This document shows positions 32,591 to 40,802 of a stretch of 64,000 bases of DNA, piece after piece. Positions within the stretch are counted from its first letter, which is position 1; each line of letters starts with the position of its first letter. The notes under the pieces are model-generated. The model was given only the letters and a program-made list of their open reading frames with translations, was not told the DNA's origin and did not search any database. The stretch spans positions 1 to 64,000 of the forward strand of contig MEOQ01000026.1 of NCBI GenBank assembly GCA_001769275.1. The letters are read 5' to 3'. The position numbers were made by a program, and so were the translations under genes. The DNA is from Bacteroidetes bacterium GWF2_43_63. GTDB taxonomy: Bacteria > Bacteroidota > Bacteroidia > Bacteroidales > DTU049.

Positions 32591-34780
32591 TTATTCTAAA
32601 ATGATTACTCTGCCATTAAAGACATGCCATAAACCGTCGCCGTATTTCACTTCGATGCGGTATGAATAAACACCGGGCGCTGATTTTGAACCATTTACCT
32701 TCCCGTCCCAGCCATCTTCAATATCCGCAGACTTGAAAACAAGCTTGCCCCAGCGATCAAAAATATGCATTGTATATGTGCTTTCATCCAGCCCGATTCC
32801 TATGCCAGAGGGCTTAAATACATCATTAAGACCATCTTCGTTGTAAGGCGAAAAGGCATTTGGAATATAGAAAGCAATATTCAGTTCAACATGAATAATT
32901 GTGTAACTTTTATCACTGCACCCATGATCAGAATAAACAGTCTGCCAAACAATGTAATCGCCTGCTTTAGAGAAAGAATGAGCAGGATTGGCCTCCGAAG
33001 AATAATTGCTGGAGCTTGTGAAATCGCTAAAGTCCCAGTAATAGGTGGCTGCAAGCGAGCTTAAATCGGTAAAAGTTACAACCGGATTGTCCATCGTAAC
33101 CCAGGATGTGTCAGCAGTAAAATTTGACACGGGCAGCGCATAAACATCAACAATACCCATTTCGGATTTTATGTTCTCACAACCATGAATACTTATTACA
33201 CCAAGAGTTGCATCGTATTTTCCGGGATTTGTAAACACCTTGGAAGGCATGGGCTGAGTTGAAGTCGTTCCATCGCTAAAAGACCAGTTATAAAAAGCAG
33301 CAGCCGGATTCACATTAGCAGAAAACTGCACATTCAAATCCTCACATCCATCAGCTGGTGAGGCATACAATTGAATATTTGGAATTTCATTCACTGTCAC
33401 AATGGTCTCTGCTGTACCCGTACACCCATGAACATCGGTACCAGTTACCGAATAGGTTGTTGTTGCAGCAGGAGCAACCATCACCAATCCGACACTATCC
33501 GGCAATTGAGCCCAAACGTAGTCTTGAGCGCCTATGGCTTCGAGCTGAGTTGAATCTCCGCTACATATCTGAGGCGGGTTAGCCACTATCTGTACTATTG
33601 GTGTTGGGTTCACCGTTATATAAATTGAATCTGTCGAAGTACAGGCTCCCATATATGTTCCTGTAACCGAATAGTAACCGGAGGCAATTGGGAAAATCGT
33701 TGTTGAAGGAGATGTTGATCCATCACTCCAAACATAGAGATCAGCACCTGAAGCTGTAAGTGTAGTTGATTCGCCAAGACACAGGACTGAATCAGAGGTT
33801 GAAATTTCAACATCCTGCGTATTTACAAAAACTTTTACCGTGTCGCGGCAAATGTACTGTGATCCATCGCAAAATTCATAAGATGCAATAGCAATAAAAG
33901 TATCTGGCTGACTAATAAAAACAGTTTCCTGAGGATTATACCCTACCAGCGTTGAATTATTAAACCACGAAACGGTATAAGCAGGAGCCCCATTAGGCTT
34001 GAAACGCCAGGCCTCGTTGGCAGCTGTCCAATTCCCTGTGTTACGGCCGGGAGGCCAAAACGCCATTGATGCATTTGCGTTCTGTATTCCAAGAACACAA
34101 TTGCCATTGTTAAAAGTGTAACATGTCGGTTTATTCAGGATATAAAACTCAATGACATTTGTTCCTTCATACAGGACTATTTGCATGGTCGTTTGCAACC
34201 CCGGACAATCATAATGGCACACATGATCGAAATTAAGAACAAACGTTCTGCAGGGATAACTTCCTAAAACACCATAACGAAGATTGCCACAACCACCTCC
34301 TCCAATATTTGGGTTGAAATTGATGTCATGCCATGCAAAAATAGCGTTCATCCACAATGCAGAACTGGGGAGACTAGCTGGAACCTGATAACCAGATGGA
34401 GAGTTTGCTTCAGTGAGATCAAATGTTATAATGCCATTGGTGCCAACTACGCATTGATTGTATGATTGTCCAAAAAAACAAAAAGCAAAAGGAAGGTTAA
34501 TAATTCCCAGATATTCATCGTCGACATTACTTGGAATGGCAATGCCAGCGGTAAACGGAAATGGCGGAGCATAAGGAATACTTGATACAGTGTATGTATT
34601 GGTATGACCAACATTCAATACATTGGCCGTCAATGTAAGGTTTGTAGGACTACAAATGGTTGTATCGCCGGTGGTGAAAGTCGGGGACGGGCCGGCTTCG
34701 AGGGAAGGGCAACCCGGAGCCTGTGCCAGAGCGGCAAATGGTAAAAGCAACAGGGCAAGAAGGAGTGTTTTGTGTTTCAT
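32591..34780 (-). CDS. T9SS type B cargo: PKD-domain surface protein with gliding-motility C-terminal domain
   Basis: 729 residues. Signal peptide ends ALAQ (about 19). The N-terminal third (about 60-280) is a beta-rich domain with DEYLGIINLPFAFCFFGQSY and FVLNFDHVCHYDCPG. Then come several Ig/PKD-like domains, each with a Cys pair and lines such as TTYSVTGTDVHGCTGTAET; a true PKD unit contains FYNWSFSDGTTS. The last about 90 residues (FYIPNAFSPYNEDGLNDVFK, then HIFDRWGKLVF, then WDGKVNGSKSAPGVYSYRIE) are the CHU_C / type B sorting domain read by the type IX secretion system. Expected on the cell surface or released. Ligand unknown. Own promoter TATATTTG at 34797-34804. Confidence 0.93.
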   Translation of the reverse strand: MKHKTLLLALLLLPFAALAQAPGCPSLEAGPSPTFTTGDTTICSPTNLTLTANVLNVGHTNTYTVSSIPYAPPFPFTAGIAIPSNVDDEYLGIINLPFAFCFFGQSYNQCVVGTNGIITFDLTEANSPSGYQVPASLPSSALWMNAIFAWHDINFNPNIGGGGCGNLRYGVLGSYPCRTFVLNFDHVCHYDCPGLQTTMQIVLYEGTNVIEFYILNKPTCYTFNNGNCVLGIQNANASMAFWPPGRNTGNWTAANEAWRFKPNGAPAYTVSWFNNSTLVGYNPQETVFISQPDTFIAIASYEFCDGSQYICRDTVKVFVNTQDVEISTSDSVLCLGESTTLTASGADLYVWSDGSTSPSTTIFPIASGYYSVTGTYMGACTSTDSIYITVNPTPIVQIVANPPQICSGDSTQLEAIGAQDYVWAQLPDSVGLVMVAPAATTTYSVTGTDVHGCTGTAETIVTVNEIPNIQLYASPADGCEDLNVQFSANVNPAAAFYNWSFSDGTTSTQPMPSKVFTNPGKYDATLGVISIHGCENIKSEMGIVDVYALPVSNFTADTSWVTMDNPVVTFTDLSSLAATYYWDFSDFTSSSNYSSEANPAHSFSKAGDYIVWQTVYSDHGCSDKSYTIIHVELNIAFYIPNAFSPYNEDGLNDVFKPSGIGIGLDESTYTMHIFDRWGKLVFKSADIEDGWDGKVNGSKSAPGVYSYRIEVKYGDGLWHVFNGRVIILE

Positions 34781-34796
34781 GATATTTGAAAGTCTG

Positions 34797-34804
34797 CAAA
34801 TATA
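34797..34804 (-). promoter_or_regulatory. -7 element of the T9SS type B gene
   Basis: TATATTTG on the minus strand, 16 bases before the ATG at 34780. A similar TATCTTTA lies on the plus strand close by (34817-34824) for the divergent flavin-binding protein. Confidence 0.5.
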
Positions 34805-34854
34805 GAAAAATCTTACTATCTTTAGACAGTAAAATCAGCATAAGGTATATACGT

Positions 34855-35319
34855 ATGAGACAAAAAATTGTTGCACAAAAAAGCGAATTATTACAGATAA
34901 TTTCGGGGTCAAAAACATGCTTCGTTGCTATGGTAGATTCAGAGGGGAAACCGTACAATTTGCCGTTCAATTTCGGATTTGACGAAGATTACATTTATCT
35001 GCACAGCGGCACTGAAGGAAAGAAAATGACGATTCTTCGCTCCAATCCAAATGTTTGTATTGCTTTTTCAAACAGCGAAGAGATAGCTTATCAAAGTGCC
35101 GATGTGGCCTGCAGCCATTTTATGAAATACAAAAGTGTACTGGTCTGGGGGCCGGTCGAGTTTATTGATGACCCTGCAGAAAAAATCGCAGTCATGAATA
35201 AATTTATGAAACACTACACCGGCCGCGAGGATTTCAAATACAATATGCCCGCAATCAACAATGTACAAGTGTATCGTGTTTCAACCAAAAATATCAGCGG
35301 GAAAACGTACGGATTTTAA
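34855..35319 (+). CDS. Pyridoxamine 5'-phosphate oxidase-like flavin-binding protein
   Basis: 154 residues from ATG 34855 (MRQKIVAQKSELL). The frame is open back to 34786, but that region overlaps the promoter zone, so the shorter form is preferred. Split-barrel FMN-binding fold: CFVAMVDSEGKPYNLPFNFGF near the N-terminus, YIYLHSGTEGKKM, NPNVCIAFS, then YKSVLVWGPVEFIDD. NimA-like and other small members of this family reduce or bind flavin-dependent substrates; the exact reaction cannot be told. Convergent with the PAP2 gene. Confidence 0.85.
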   Translation: MRQKIVAQKSELLQIISGSKTCFVAMVDSEGKPYNLPFNFGFDEDYIYLHSGTEGKKMTILRSNPNVCIAFSNSEEIAYQSADVACSHFMKYKSVLVWGPVEFIDDPAEKIAVMNKFMKHYTGREDFKYNMPAINNVQVYRVSTKNISGKTYGF

Positions 35320-35350
35320 AAATCGTTTTTATAAAACCAGAGATTGCAAA

Positions 35351-35923
35351 TTACTTTTTTTGATGCAGAAAAAACCTGTGCATCAAATAGTAAAACAATG
35401 CCCCGAATGATATTCCGACCAGCGCTCCAACAGCCACGTCGGCGGGATAATGAGCGCCGAGATAAATTCTGCTGTAAGCAACCATTCCTGCGAAACCAAC
35501 AAACAGAATCCAGAACCAATAGCGGTAATTATGGCGAAGGATAAGCCATGTAAACGTTGCCAGGCCAAAACTGTTGGCTGCATGCGAAGAAATAAAACCA
35601 TACTTTCCGCCACAGTAGCCATTTACAAGATGCACTGTTTCTTGCAGATCAAGATTATGACAGGGGCGATACCGAAGAAAAACATTTTTAAACAAATGAA
35701 CGGAGGCCTGATCAGTAGCGGCTACAAGCAGCGGAACAAAGATGAGTAAAAGCCACCATTTGTTTTTCAGCACGCGGATACTGAGCACCAGCAGCAGAAT
35801 ATAAAACGGAATCCAGGTGTATTTATAACTTACCCAATAATAGAAAAAATCGGCCGCATCGGAGTGAGCTCCATTGATAAGGAGAAACAACTTCCGGTCG
35901 ATATTTTCAAGAAATTCAATCAT
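35351..35923 (-). CDS. PAP2-family membrane phosphatase
   Basis: 190 residues, five or six membrane segments. The three PAP2 motifs are present: KNVFLRYRP (K-x6-RP), SSHAANS (PSGH-like, here SSHA), and SRIYLGAHYPADV (SRxxxxxHxxxD). Family members remove phosphate from undecaprenyl diphosphate, lipid A or phosphatidylglycerol phosphate. Undecaprenyl-diphosphate or lipid A phosphatase is most likely in this envelope-rich setting, but not decided. Five bp after obg on the same strand, so possibly co-transcribed with it. Confidence 0.88.
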   Translation of the reverse strand: MIEFLENIDRKLFLLINGAHSDAADFFYYWVSYKYTWIPFYILLLVLSIRVLKNKWWLLLIFVPLLVAATDQASVHLFKNVFLRYRPCHNLDLQETVHLVNGYCGGKYGFISSHAANSFGLATFTWLILRHNYRYWFWILFVGFAGMVAYSRIYLGAHYPADVAVGALVGISFGALFYYLMHRFFLHQKK

Positions 35924-35928
35924 CCGAT

Positions 35929-36927
35929 TTATTCTTCAGATTTATTCATCAGATTCCAAATGGCATCCTTCAGCTCAGGAATACCTATACCTGTTGCAGA
36001 TGAAAAGAAAACAGGGTGATGATTTTTCAATTTCGTGGCAATTTTTTTCTTCTGAGCATCATCAATCAAATCGCATTTCGAAACGGAGACAATTTTGTCT
36101 TTCTGCATCAGTTGCGGATTGTAGAGTTTCAGTTCGTTGAGTAGAATTTTGTATTCCTTCAGCGCATCCTCGGAATCGGCCGGTATAAGAAATAATAAAA
36201 TACTATTGCGTTCGATGTGGCGCAGGAAGCGGAGCCCAAGTCCCCTGCCCTCATGAGCCCCTTCAATAATTCCGGGAATATCGGCCATAACGAAAGAACG
36301 GTCGTCGCGATAAGGAACAACCCCCAAATTGGGAACCAGTGTGGTAAATGGATAATCTGCAATTTCAGGTTTGGCTGCAGAGACTACCGAAAGCAAGGTT
36401 GATTTCCCGGCATTGGGAAAACCAACCAGACCGACATCGGCCAGCAGCTTTAGTTCGAAGACGGTCCAACTTTCAAGAAAAGGTTCGCCCGGCTGAGAAA
36501 ACCGCGGAGCCTGCATAGTTGCGGTTTTGAAAAAATCATTTCCTTTACCTCCGCGACCACCCTGGAGCAAAATAACTTCTTCGCCATGTTTGGTAATTTC
36601 GAAGAGTACTTCTTCGGTTTCGGAATCACGTGCAACAGTGCCAAGCGGAACGTCGATGTACACGTCTTTCCCATCGCGGCCTGTCTTGCGGTTTTCGCTT
36701 CCATTCTGGCCGTCTTCGGAATGAACATGTTTGGTATATTTCAAATGGAGCAATGTCCATAACTGCGAATTACCGCGAATAATAATATGACCGCCTCTGC
36801 CGCCGTTGCCACCGTCTGGTCCGCCCAAAGGTGTTACTTTAGAACGATAAAAATGCGCGGAACCAGCTCCACCCTTACCGCTTCGGCAGTAGATTTTCAC
36901 ATAATCGATAAAATTGCTTTCTGCCAT
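35929..36927 (-). CDS. obg: Obg GTPase (CgtA)
   Basis: 332 residues, ribosome-associated GTPase for 50S assembly and stringent control. The Obg glycine-rich N-terminal domain (1-158: [35 protein letters not shown]) is followed by the G domain: G1 GFPNAGKS (169-176), G2 within DYPFTT, G3 DIPG (216-219), G4 SKCD in place of NKxD, G5 SSATG. The C-terminal OCT domain of some Obg proteins is absent, normal in this phylum. Directly downstream of adk, the usual Bacteroidota order. Confidence 0.96.
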   Translation of the reverse strand: MAESNFIDYVKIYCRSGKGGAGSAHFYRSKVTPLGGPDGGNGGRGGHIIIRGNSQLWTLLHLKYTKHVHSEDGQNGSENRKTGRDGKDVYIDVPLGTVARDSETEEVLFEITKHGEEVILLQGGRGGKGNDFFKTATMQAPRFSQPGEPFLESWTVFELKLLADVGLVGFPNAGKSTLLSVVSAAKPEIADYPFTTLVPNLGVVPYRDDRSFVMADIPGIIEGAHEGRGLGLRFLRHIERNSILLFLIPADSEDALKEYKILLNELKLYNPQLMQKDKIVSVSKCDLIDDAQKKKIATKLKNHHPVFFSSATGIGIPELKDAIWNLMNKSEE

Positions 36928-36938
36928 GGTTTTTTTGT

Positions 36939-37511
36939 TTACATGTGGTTTCGGATGGTTTTGTCGATAGCTGCAGCAACCGAATCGATATGCTGATTAC
37001 CGTCAACCGACACCAAACGTTTTGTTTTGCGATAGTATTCAATAACCGGCTGAGTCTGACTAAAATAAATCATCATGCGGTTATTCATAATTGATTCATT
37101 GTCATCGCTGCGTCCCGACGTTTTTCCACGTTCGAGCACACGATTCATTAATTCTTCTTCCGGAACAACGATTGAGACCACCAGCCCAATTTTCATTTTT
37201 CTCTTATCAAAAATACGGTCTAGCATCTGTGCCTGATACAGCGTTCGCGGAAAGCCGTCGAAAATAATTCCTATCGCGTTGCTGTGTTTAAGCGCATAGC
37301 GATATAATTCTTTGAGTATAATCTGATCGGGCACCAGCATGCCGCGACTGATAAATTTGTTGTAGAGTTCACCCATGGCAGATCCAGAGCTGATTTCGCG
37401 ACGAATCAAGTCGCCGGTTGAAATATGCAAAAAACCGTGATTCTGCACAATTCTGGCAGCCTGAGTACCTTTTCCGCAGCCCGGAGGGCCAAAAATCACC
37501 ATGTTGAACAT
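36939..37511 (-). CDS. adk: Adenylate kinase, single-domain
   Basis: 190 residues, the short (lidless) form. Interconverts ATP plus AMP and two ADP. P-loop GPPGCGKGT (8-16), AMP-site [16 protein letters not shown] (the Asp/Arg pair present), [11 protein letters not shown] with the Arg and Asp residues of the phosphate-transfer site, and [11 protein letters not shown]. All signature residues are intact, so this looks like the housekeeping enzyme. It sits three bases downstream of a gene for two more adenylate-kinase domains, which is not usual. Confidence 0.94.
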   Translation of the reverse strand: MFNMVIFGPPGCGKGTQAARIVQNHGFLHISTGDLIRREISSGSAMGELYNKFISRGMLVPDQIILKELYRYALKHSNAIGIIFDGFPRTLYQAQMLDRIFDKRKMKIGLVVSIVVPEEELMNRVLERGKTSGRSDDNESIMNNRMMIYFSQTQPVIEYYRKTKRLVSVDGNQHIDSVAAAIDKTIRNHM

Positions 37512-37514
37512 AAG

Positions 37515-38687
37515 CTACCTCAGATTTTTAAAGGCGCGTTCAATTTCCGATTTCAGTCGCTGGTGCACCTCTTCTGCGTCGCCAGTGGCATCAATCTGCT
37601 TCAGAAGGTTTTTTCCTGAATAATAATCATATAAAGCGGCAGTGCGCTGTTCGTACACTTCAAGTCGATGAATTATTATGTCGAGGCTTCGGTCATATGA
37701 GCGGGCATTTTCCGTCTCCGCGCGCTTTGAAAGTCGTTTGATATTCTGCAGCGTAGGCGATTGAAATGAGTACACTTGTGTTACCTTTCCACCCATTTTT
37801 CGAAGTACACCGTCGAGAATATAGGCCTGAGCAATGGTAAGTGGAAATCCCTTGAAAATATATCCCTTTGCGTCAGGGTGCTTATTTATTTGCTCTTCAA
37901 TCAGTTTGATAGCGATTTCATCAGGAACAATTTCACCACTGTCAACATATTCCTTTGCCATTCGGCCCAGTTCAGTGTTCATTTCAATTTCGTGGCGAAG
38001 CATGGAACCGGTAGAAACATACACCAGATTAAGCTCTTGTGCAATCCGTTTCGCCTGCGTCCCTTTTCCGGATCCAGGAGGGCCAAACACAATGAAATTG
38101 AACCAAATGCTATCGAGCGCTTTCTGAATAATTGTGTCAATTCGTTCAAAAACCAAATCCAATTCACCATTGCCATCCACCGAATGGAACTTCTGCATAC
38201 TCATGTAGAATTCAGCAACAGGTCTGGTTTTATCCTCGTATTCTTTGAGCCGGTAATTAATTACATCCATGCTTTTGTCATCGGAGCGGTTTTCCCGCGA
38301 GGCACGATCTGAAAGTCGCTCCACGAGAACATTTCGCGGAACTTCTAGACAAATCATAGAAGTCAAAGATGAATTCATTCGCAGCATAAGACCTTCGAGA
38401 ATATAGGCCTGAACAACAGTACGCGGAAATCCATCGAACAAATACCCGTTGGATTCAGGATTCATTTTGATTTTATTTTCGATGATCTGGACAATGATGT
38501 CATCGTCAACCAGACCGCCCTTTTCAATCACTTCCTTTGCCTGACGACCGAGCGCTGAATCGTTGGCAATTTCTTCGCGAAGCATATCTCCGGTAGAGAT
38601 ATACGTCAGCTTGTATTTTTCAAGCAGCTTTTTCGATTGGGTTCCTTTACCGCAGCCGGGGGGGCCGAACAAAGCAATATTGATCAT
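37515..38687 (-). CDS. Tandem two-domain adenylate-kinase protein, second domain degenerate
   Basis: 390 residues made of two full adenylate-kinase domains (1-190 and about 195-390). Domain 1 is canonical: P-loop GPPGCGKGT (8-16), STGDMLREEI (31-40), DGFPRT (85-90), SRENRSDD (130-137). Domain 2 keeps P-loop GPPGSGKGT (202-210) and STGSMLRHEI (225-234), but the DGFPRT equivalent reads KGFPLT (279-284), losing the Asp and the AMP-binding Arg, and RSDD reads RSYD (329-332). Domain 2 is therefore probably inactive on AMP, altered in specificity, or regulatory. The gene is three bp from hpt and three bp from the single-domain adk, between hpt and obg where one adk is normally found, so local duplication and fusion is the likely origin. 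Confidence 0.9.
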   Translation of the reverse strand: MINIALFGPPGCGKGTQSKKLLEKYKLTYISTGDMLREEIANDSALGRQAKEVIEKGGLVDDDIIVQIIENKIKMNPESNGYLFDGFPRTVVQAYILEGLMLRMNSSLTSMICLEVPRNVLVERLSDRASRENRSDDKSMDVINYRLKEYEDKTRPVAEFYMSMQKFHSVDGNGELDLVFERIDTIIQKALDSIWFNFIVFGPPGSGKGTQAKRIAQELNLVYVSTGSMLRHEIEMNTELGRMAKEYVDSGEIVPDEIAIKLIEEQINKHPDAKGYIFKGFPLTIAQAYILDGVLRKMGGKVTQVYSFQSPTLQNIKRLSKRAETENARSYDRSLDIIIHRLEVYEQRTAALYDYYSGKNLLKQIDATGDAEEVHQRLKSEIERAFKNLR

Positions 38688-38690
38688 AAC

Positions 38691-39227
38691 TTATTCTGCA
38701 ATTTTGTAAATGTCGCGCAGATTGCGGCCTTTACCATCATAGTCGAGACCAAAACCGATAATAAAATCGTTGGGGATCTCAATGCCGACATAGTGAATAT
38801 AATAGTTGTGTTTGAAAGCCTTTGGCTTGTAGAGCAATGTTGCAATGAATACATCCTTTGCACCTGCCGCTTTGAGTTTGTCTTTGGCCATCAGCATGGT
38901 GAGTCCGGTATCGATAATATCCTCAATAATAACAATGGTGCGGTCTTCCACATCTTCGTTGAGGCTCATGAGTTCACGTACCGAATTTGAACTCGAGGTG
39001 CCTTCATAGCTGGCAAGTCGAACGAACGTAACGTCACAATCACCATTGAAGCGAGTGATCAATTCAGAAGCAAAAACAAATGCGCCATTCAGAACAACAA
39101 TGAACAAAGGATTTTTCCCTTTCAGGTCCTCATTCATTTTTGCAGCCAGTTTTTCGATGGAAGAAATGATCTCTTCATTTTTCAAATACAGATTGAACTG
39201 GCGATTGTGTACGGTAACAGAATTCAT
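38691..39227 (-). CDS. hpt: Hypoxanthine phosphoribosyltransferase
   Basis: 178 residues, purine salvage: hypoxanthine or guanine plus PRPP to IMP or GMP. FIVVLNGAFVFASELITRF near the N-terminus, the flexible loop around LASYEGTSSS, the PRPP motif TIVIIEDIIDTGLTM (about 92-106), and the base-recognition segment KAFKHNYYIHYVGIEIPNDF. Length and motifs are standard. First gene of the hpt, AK-AK, adk, obg, PAP2 run, all within a few bases of each other, linking purine nucleotide balance to Obg. Confidence 0.95.
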   Translation of the reverse strand: MNSVTVHNRQFNLYLKNEEIISSIEKLAAKMNEDLKGKNPLFIVVLNGAFVFASELITRFNGDCDVTFVRLASYEGTSSSNSVRELMSLNEDVEDRTIVIIEDIIDTGLTMLMAKDKLKAAGAKDVFIATLLYKPKAFKHNYYIHYVGIEIPNDFIIGFGLDYDGKGRNLRDIYKIAE

Positions 39228-39371
39228 GATCTTGAATTAAGGTGCAAATTTAGTGAATTTGTCCGGATTAAGAAGGCTTTTTCCTGTCGAACTAAAAACC
39301 CTCTACAGCGACAAAATAATTGCTCCGATTATGAGTAAACAAATAGAGTACTATCATTGCAAAATTATTCT

Positions 39372-39379
39372 TATGTTTG
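39372..39379 (+). promoter_or_regulatory. -7 element of purE
   Basis: TATGTTTG matches TAnnTTTG, 19 bases before the purE ATG at 39399. It lies inside the longer open frame that starts at 39357, which supports the downstream start. Confidence 0.5.
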
Positions 39380-39398
39380 TAGGTTAAAACGAAATAGA

Positions 39399-39905
39399 AT
39401 GGAAGCAAAAGTCAGCATTATAATGGGAAGTATGTCGGATTGGCCGGTTATGGAAAAAGCCGCGCAGTTTTTCGAAGAAAATATGATCCCATTTGAGATA
39501 CATGCATTATCGGCCCACCGCACTCCAGAGCAAGTTGAAGCATTTGCAAAAGGAGCTGCCGGCAAGGGAATTAAAGTAATTATTGCAGCAGCAGGAATGG
39601 CCGCACATTTACCCGGAGTAATAGCGTCCATGACTTCAGCCCCGGTTATTGGCGTTCCCATTAAAAGTTCATTTGATGGACTTGATGCCCTTTTGGCAAT
39701 TGTACAGATGCCTCCGGGAATTCCAGTTGCCACTGTTGGGGTCAATGGAGCTCTCAATGCAGCCATTCTGGCTGGTCAGATTCTTTCAGTCGCCGATGCT
39801 GAACTTGCCACAAGAATGATCACATACAAAGACAACCTTAAATCGAAAGTAATTCAGGCTAATGAAGAGCTTAAGCAAATAAACTTTAAGTTCAAGACAA
39901 ATTAA
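39399..39905 (+). CDS. purE: N5-carboxyaminoimidazole ribonucleotide mutase
   Basis: 168 residues from ATG 39399 (MEAKVSIIMGSMSDWPVM). De novo purine synthesis step 6. Motifs GSMSDWPVMEKAA (phosphate-binding), SAHRTPE (catalytic His), AAAGMAAHLPGVIAS (second catalytic His), GVPIKSS and QMPPGIPVATV are all present, as in class I PurE. The longer start at 39357 would overlap the promoter element. Adjacent but divergent to hpt, so purine salvage and synthesis genes face each other. Confidence 0.95.
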   Translation: MEAKVSIIMGSMSDWPVMEKAAQFFEENMIPFEIHALSAHRTPEQVEAFAKGAAGKGIKVIIAAAGMAAHLPGVIASMTSAPVIGVPIKSSFDGLDALLAIVQMPPGIPVATVGVNGALNAAILAGQILSVADAELATRMITYKDNLKSKVIQANEELKQINFKFKTN

Positions 39906-39975
39906 TCAGGCCAATATCCTGAATTTCTTTCGGATCGATAGTATCAATGCGTATTACAAATTTCATCTCAGCAAT

Positions 39976-40800
39976 ATGAAAAAGGCACTTTTAATATCTG
40001 TTTTCACTTTGTTTGCAGTTGCAGCAAATGCTCAGTACAACACATTCAACGCATCGCTTGCAGGCATGGGAGGAAGCGGAGTTGCGATTGATGAATTTCA
40101 GGCCGGCATGAACAATCAGGCTGCCTGGGGAGGTCTTGACAAAATTCATGTTGGACTCGGCTACAACTCAAGATTCATGCTTAAAGAGCTTTCGGATCGA
40201 TATCTTTCTTTTGCAATGCCACTTGGAAAAGACAAGGGTGTGTTGGGATTAAACCTGAGTCAATTTGGCTATTCTCAGTTTAATATTACAAAAGCAGGAC
40301 TCGGATTTGCAAGAAAGTTTGGACCCGATTTTTCTGTCGGATTGCAATTCGACGCCATTCATGCAGGAACAGCTGACGAAATGTATGGCAACACGACCGT
40401 ATTTACATTTGAGGGAGGATTTCAATACCGGCTGAATGATAAAATTTCGCTGGGGACCGCTATCTTCAACCCCGTTCAGGTTGAATTAAATGAGAACACC
40501 GGCGAACAGCTGCCGGCCTCCATAAGTCTGGGGATGACATTCAGACCCGACAAAGTACTTATGCTTTCAGCCGATGTGGTGAAAGAGCAATATGAGCCAG
40601 CTTCGCTGCGTGCAGGATTCCTTTATTCTATAGGTGAGACTTTCTGCCTTCGCGCGGGGTTTTCAACCGGACCTTTCACGGTTTCAGGCGGAGCCGGACT
40701 GAAATTCAATAACCTAATGATTGACATTTCAACCTCATACCATCAGGTTTTGGGTATATCGCCGGCAATTACACTCTCATACTCATTTGAGACAAAATAA
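39976..40800 (+). CDS. Predicted outer-membrane beta-barrel protein, PorV/PorQ-like
   Basis: 274 residues, signal peptide ends ANAQ (about 20). SLAGMGGSGVAIDEFQAGMNNQAAWGG resembles the N-terminus of PorQ/PorV-type and other FadL-like barrels, which begin with a small Gly-rich plug. Alternating strands follow and the last residues are LSYSFETK. In T9SS organisms such barrels can shuttle cargo at the cell surface, but this one could as well be a general porin-like protein. Two bases separate it from the next gene, so the two are co-transcribed. Confidence 0.78.
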   Translation: MKKALLISVFTLFAVAANAQYNTFNASLAGMGGSGVAIDEFQAGMNNQAAWGGLDKIHVGLGYNSRFMLKELSDRYLSFAMPLGKDKGVLGLNLSQFGYSQFNITKAGLGFARKFGPDFSVGLQFDAIHAGTADEMYGNTTVFTFEGGFQYRLNDKISLGTAIFNPVQVELNENTGEQLPASISLGMTFRPDKVLMLSADVVKEQYEPASLRAGFLYSIGETFCLRAGFSTGPFTVSGGAGLKFNNLMIDISTSYHQVLGISPAITLSYSFETK

Positions 40801-40802
40801 TT

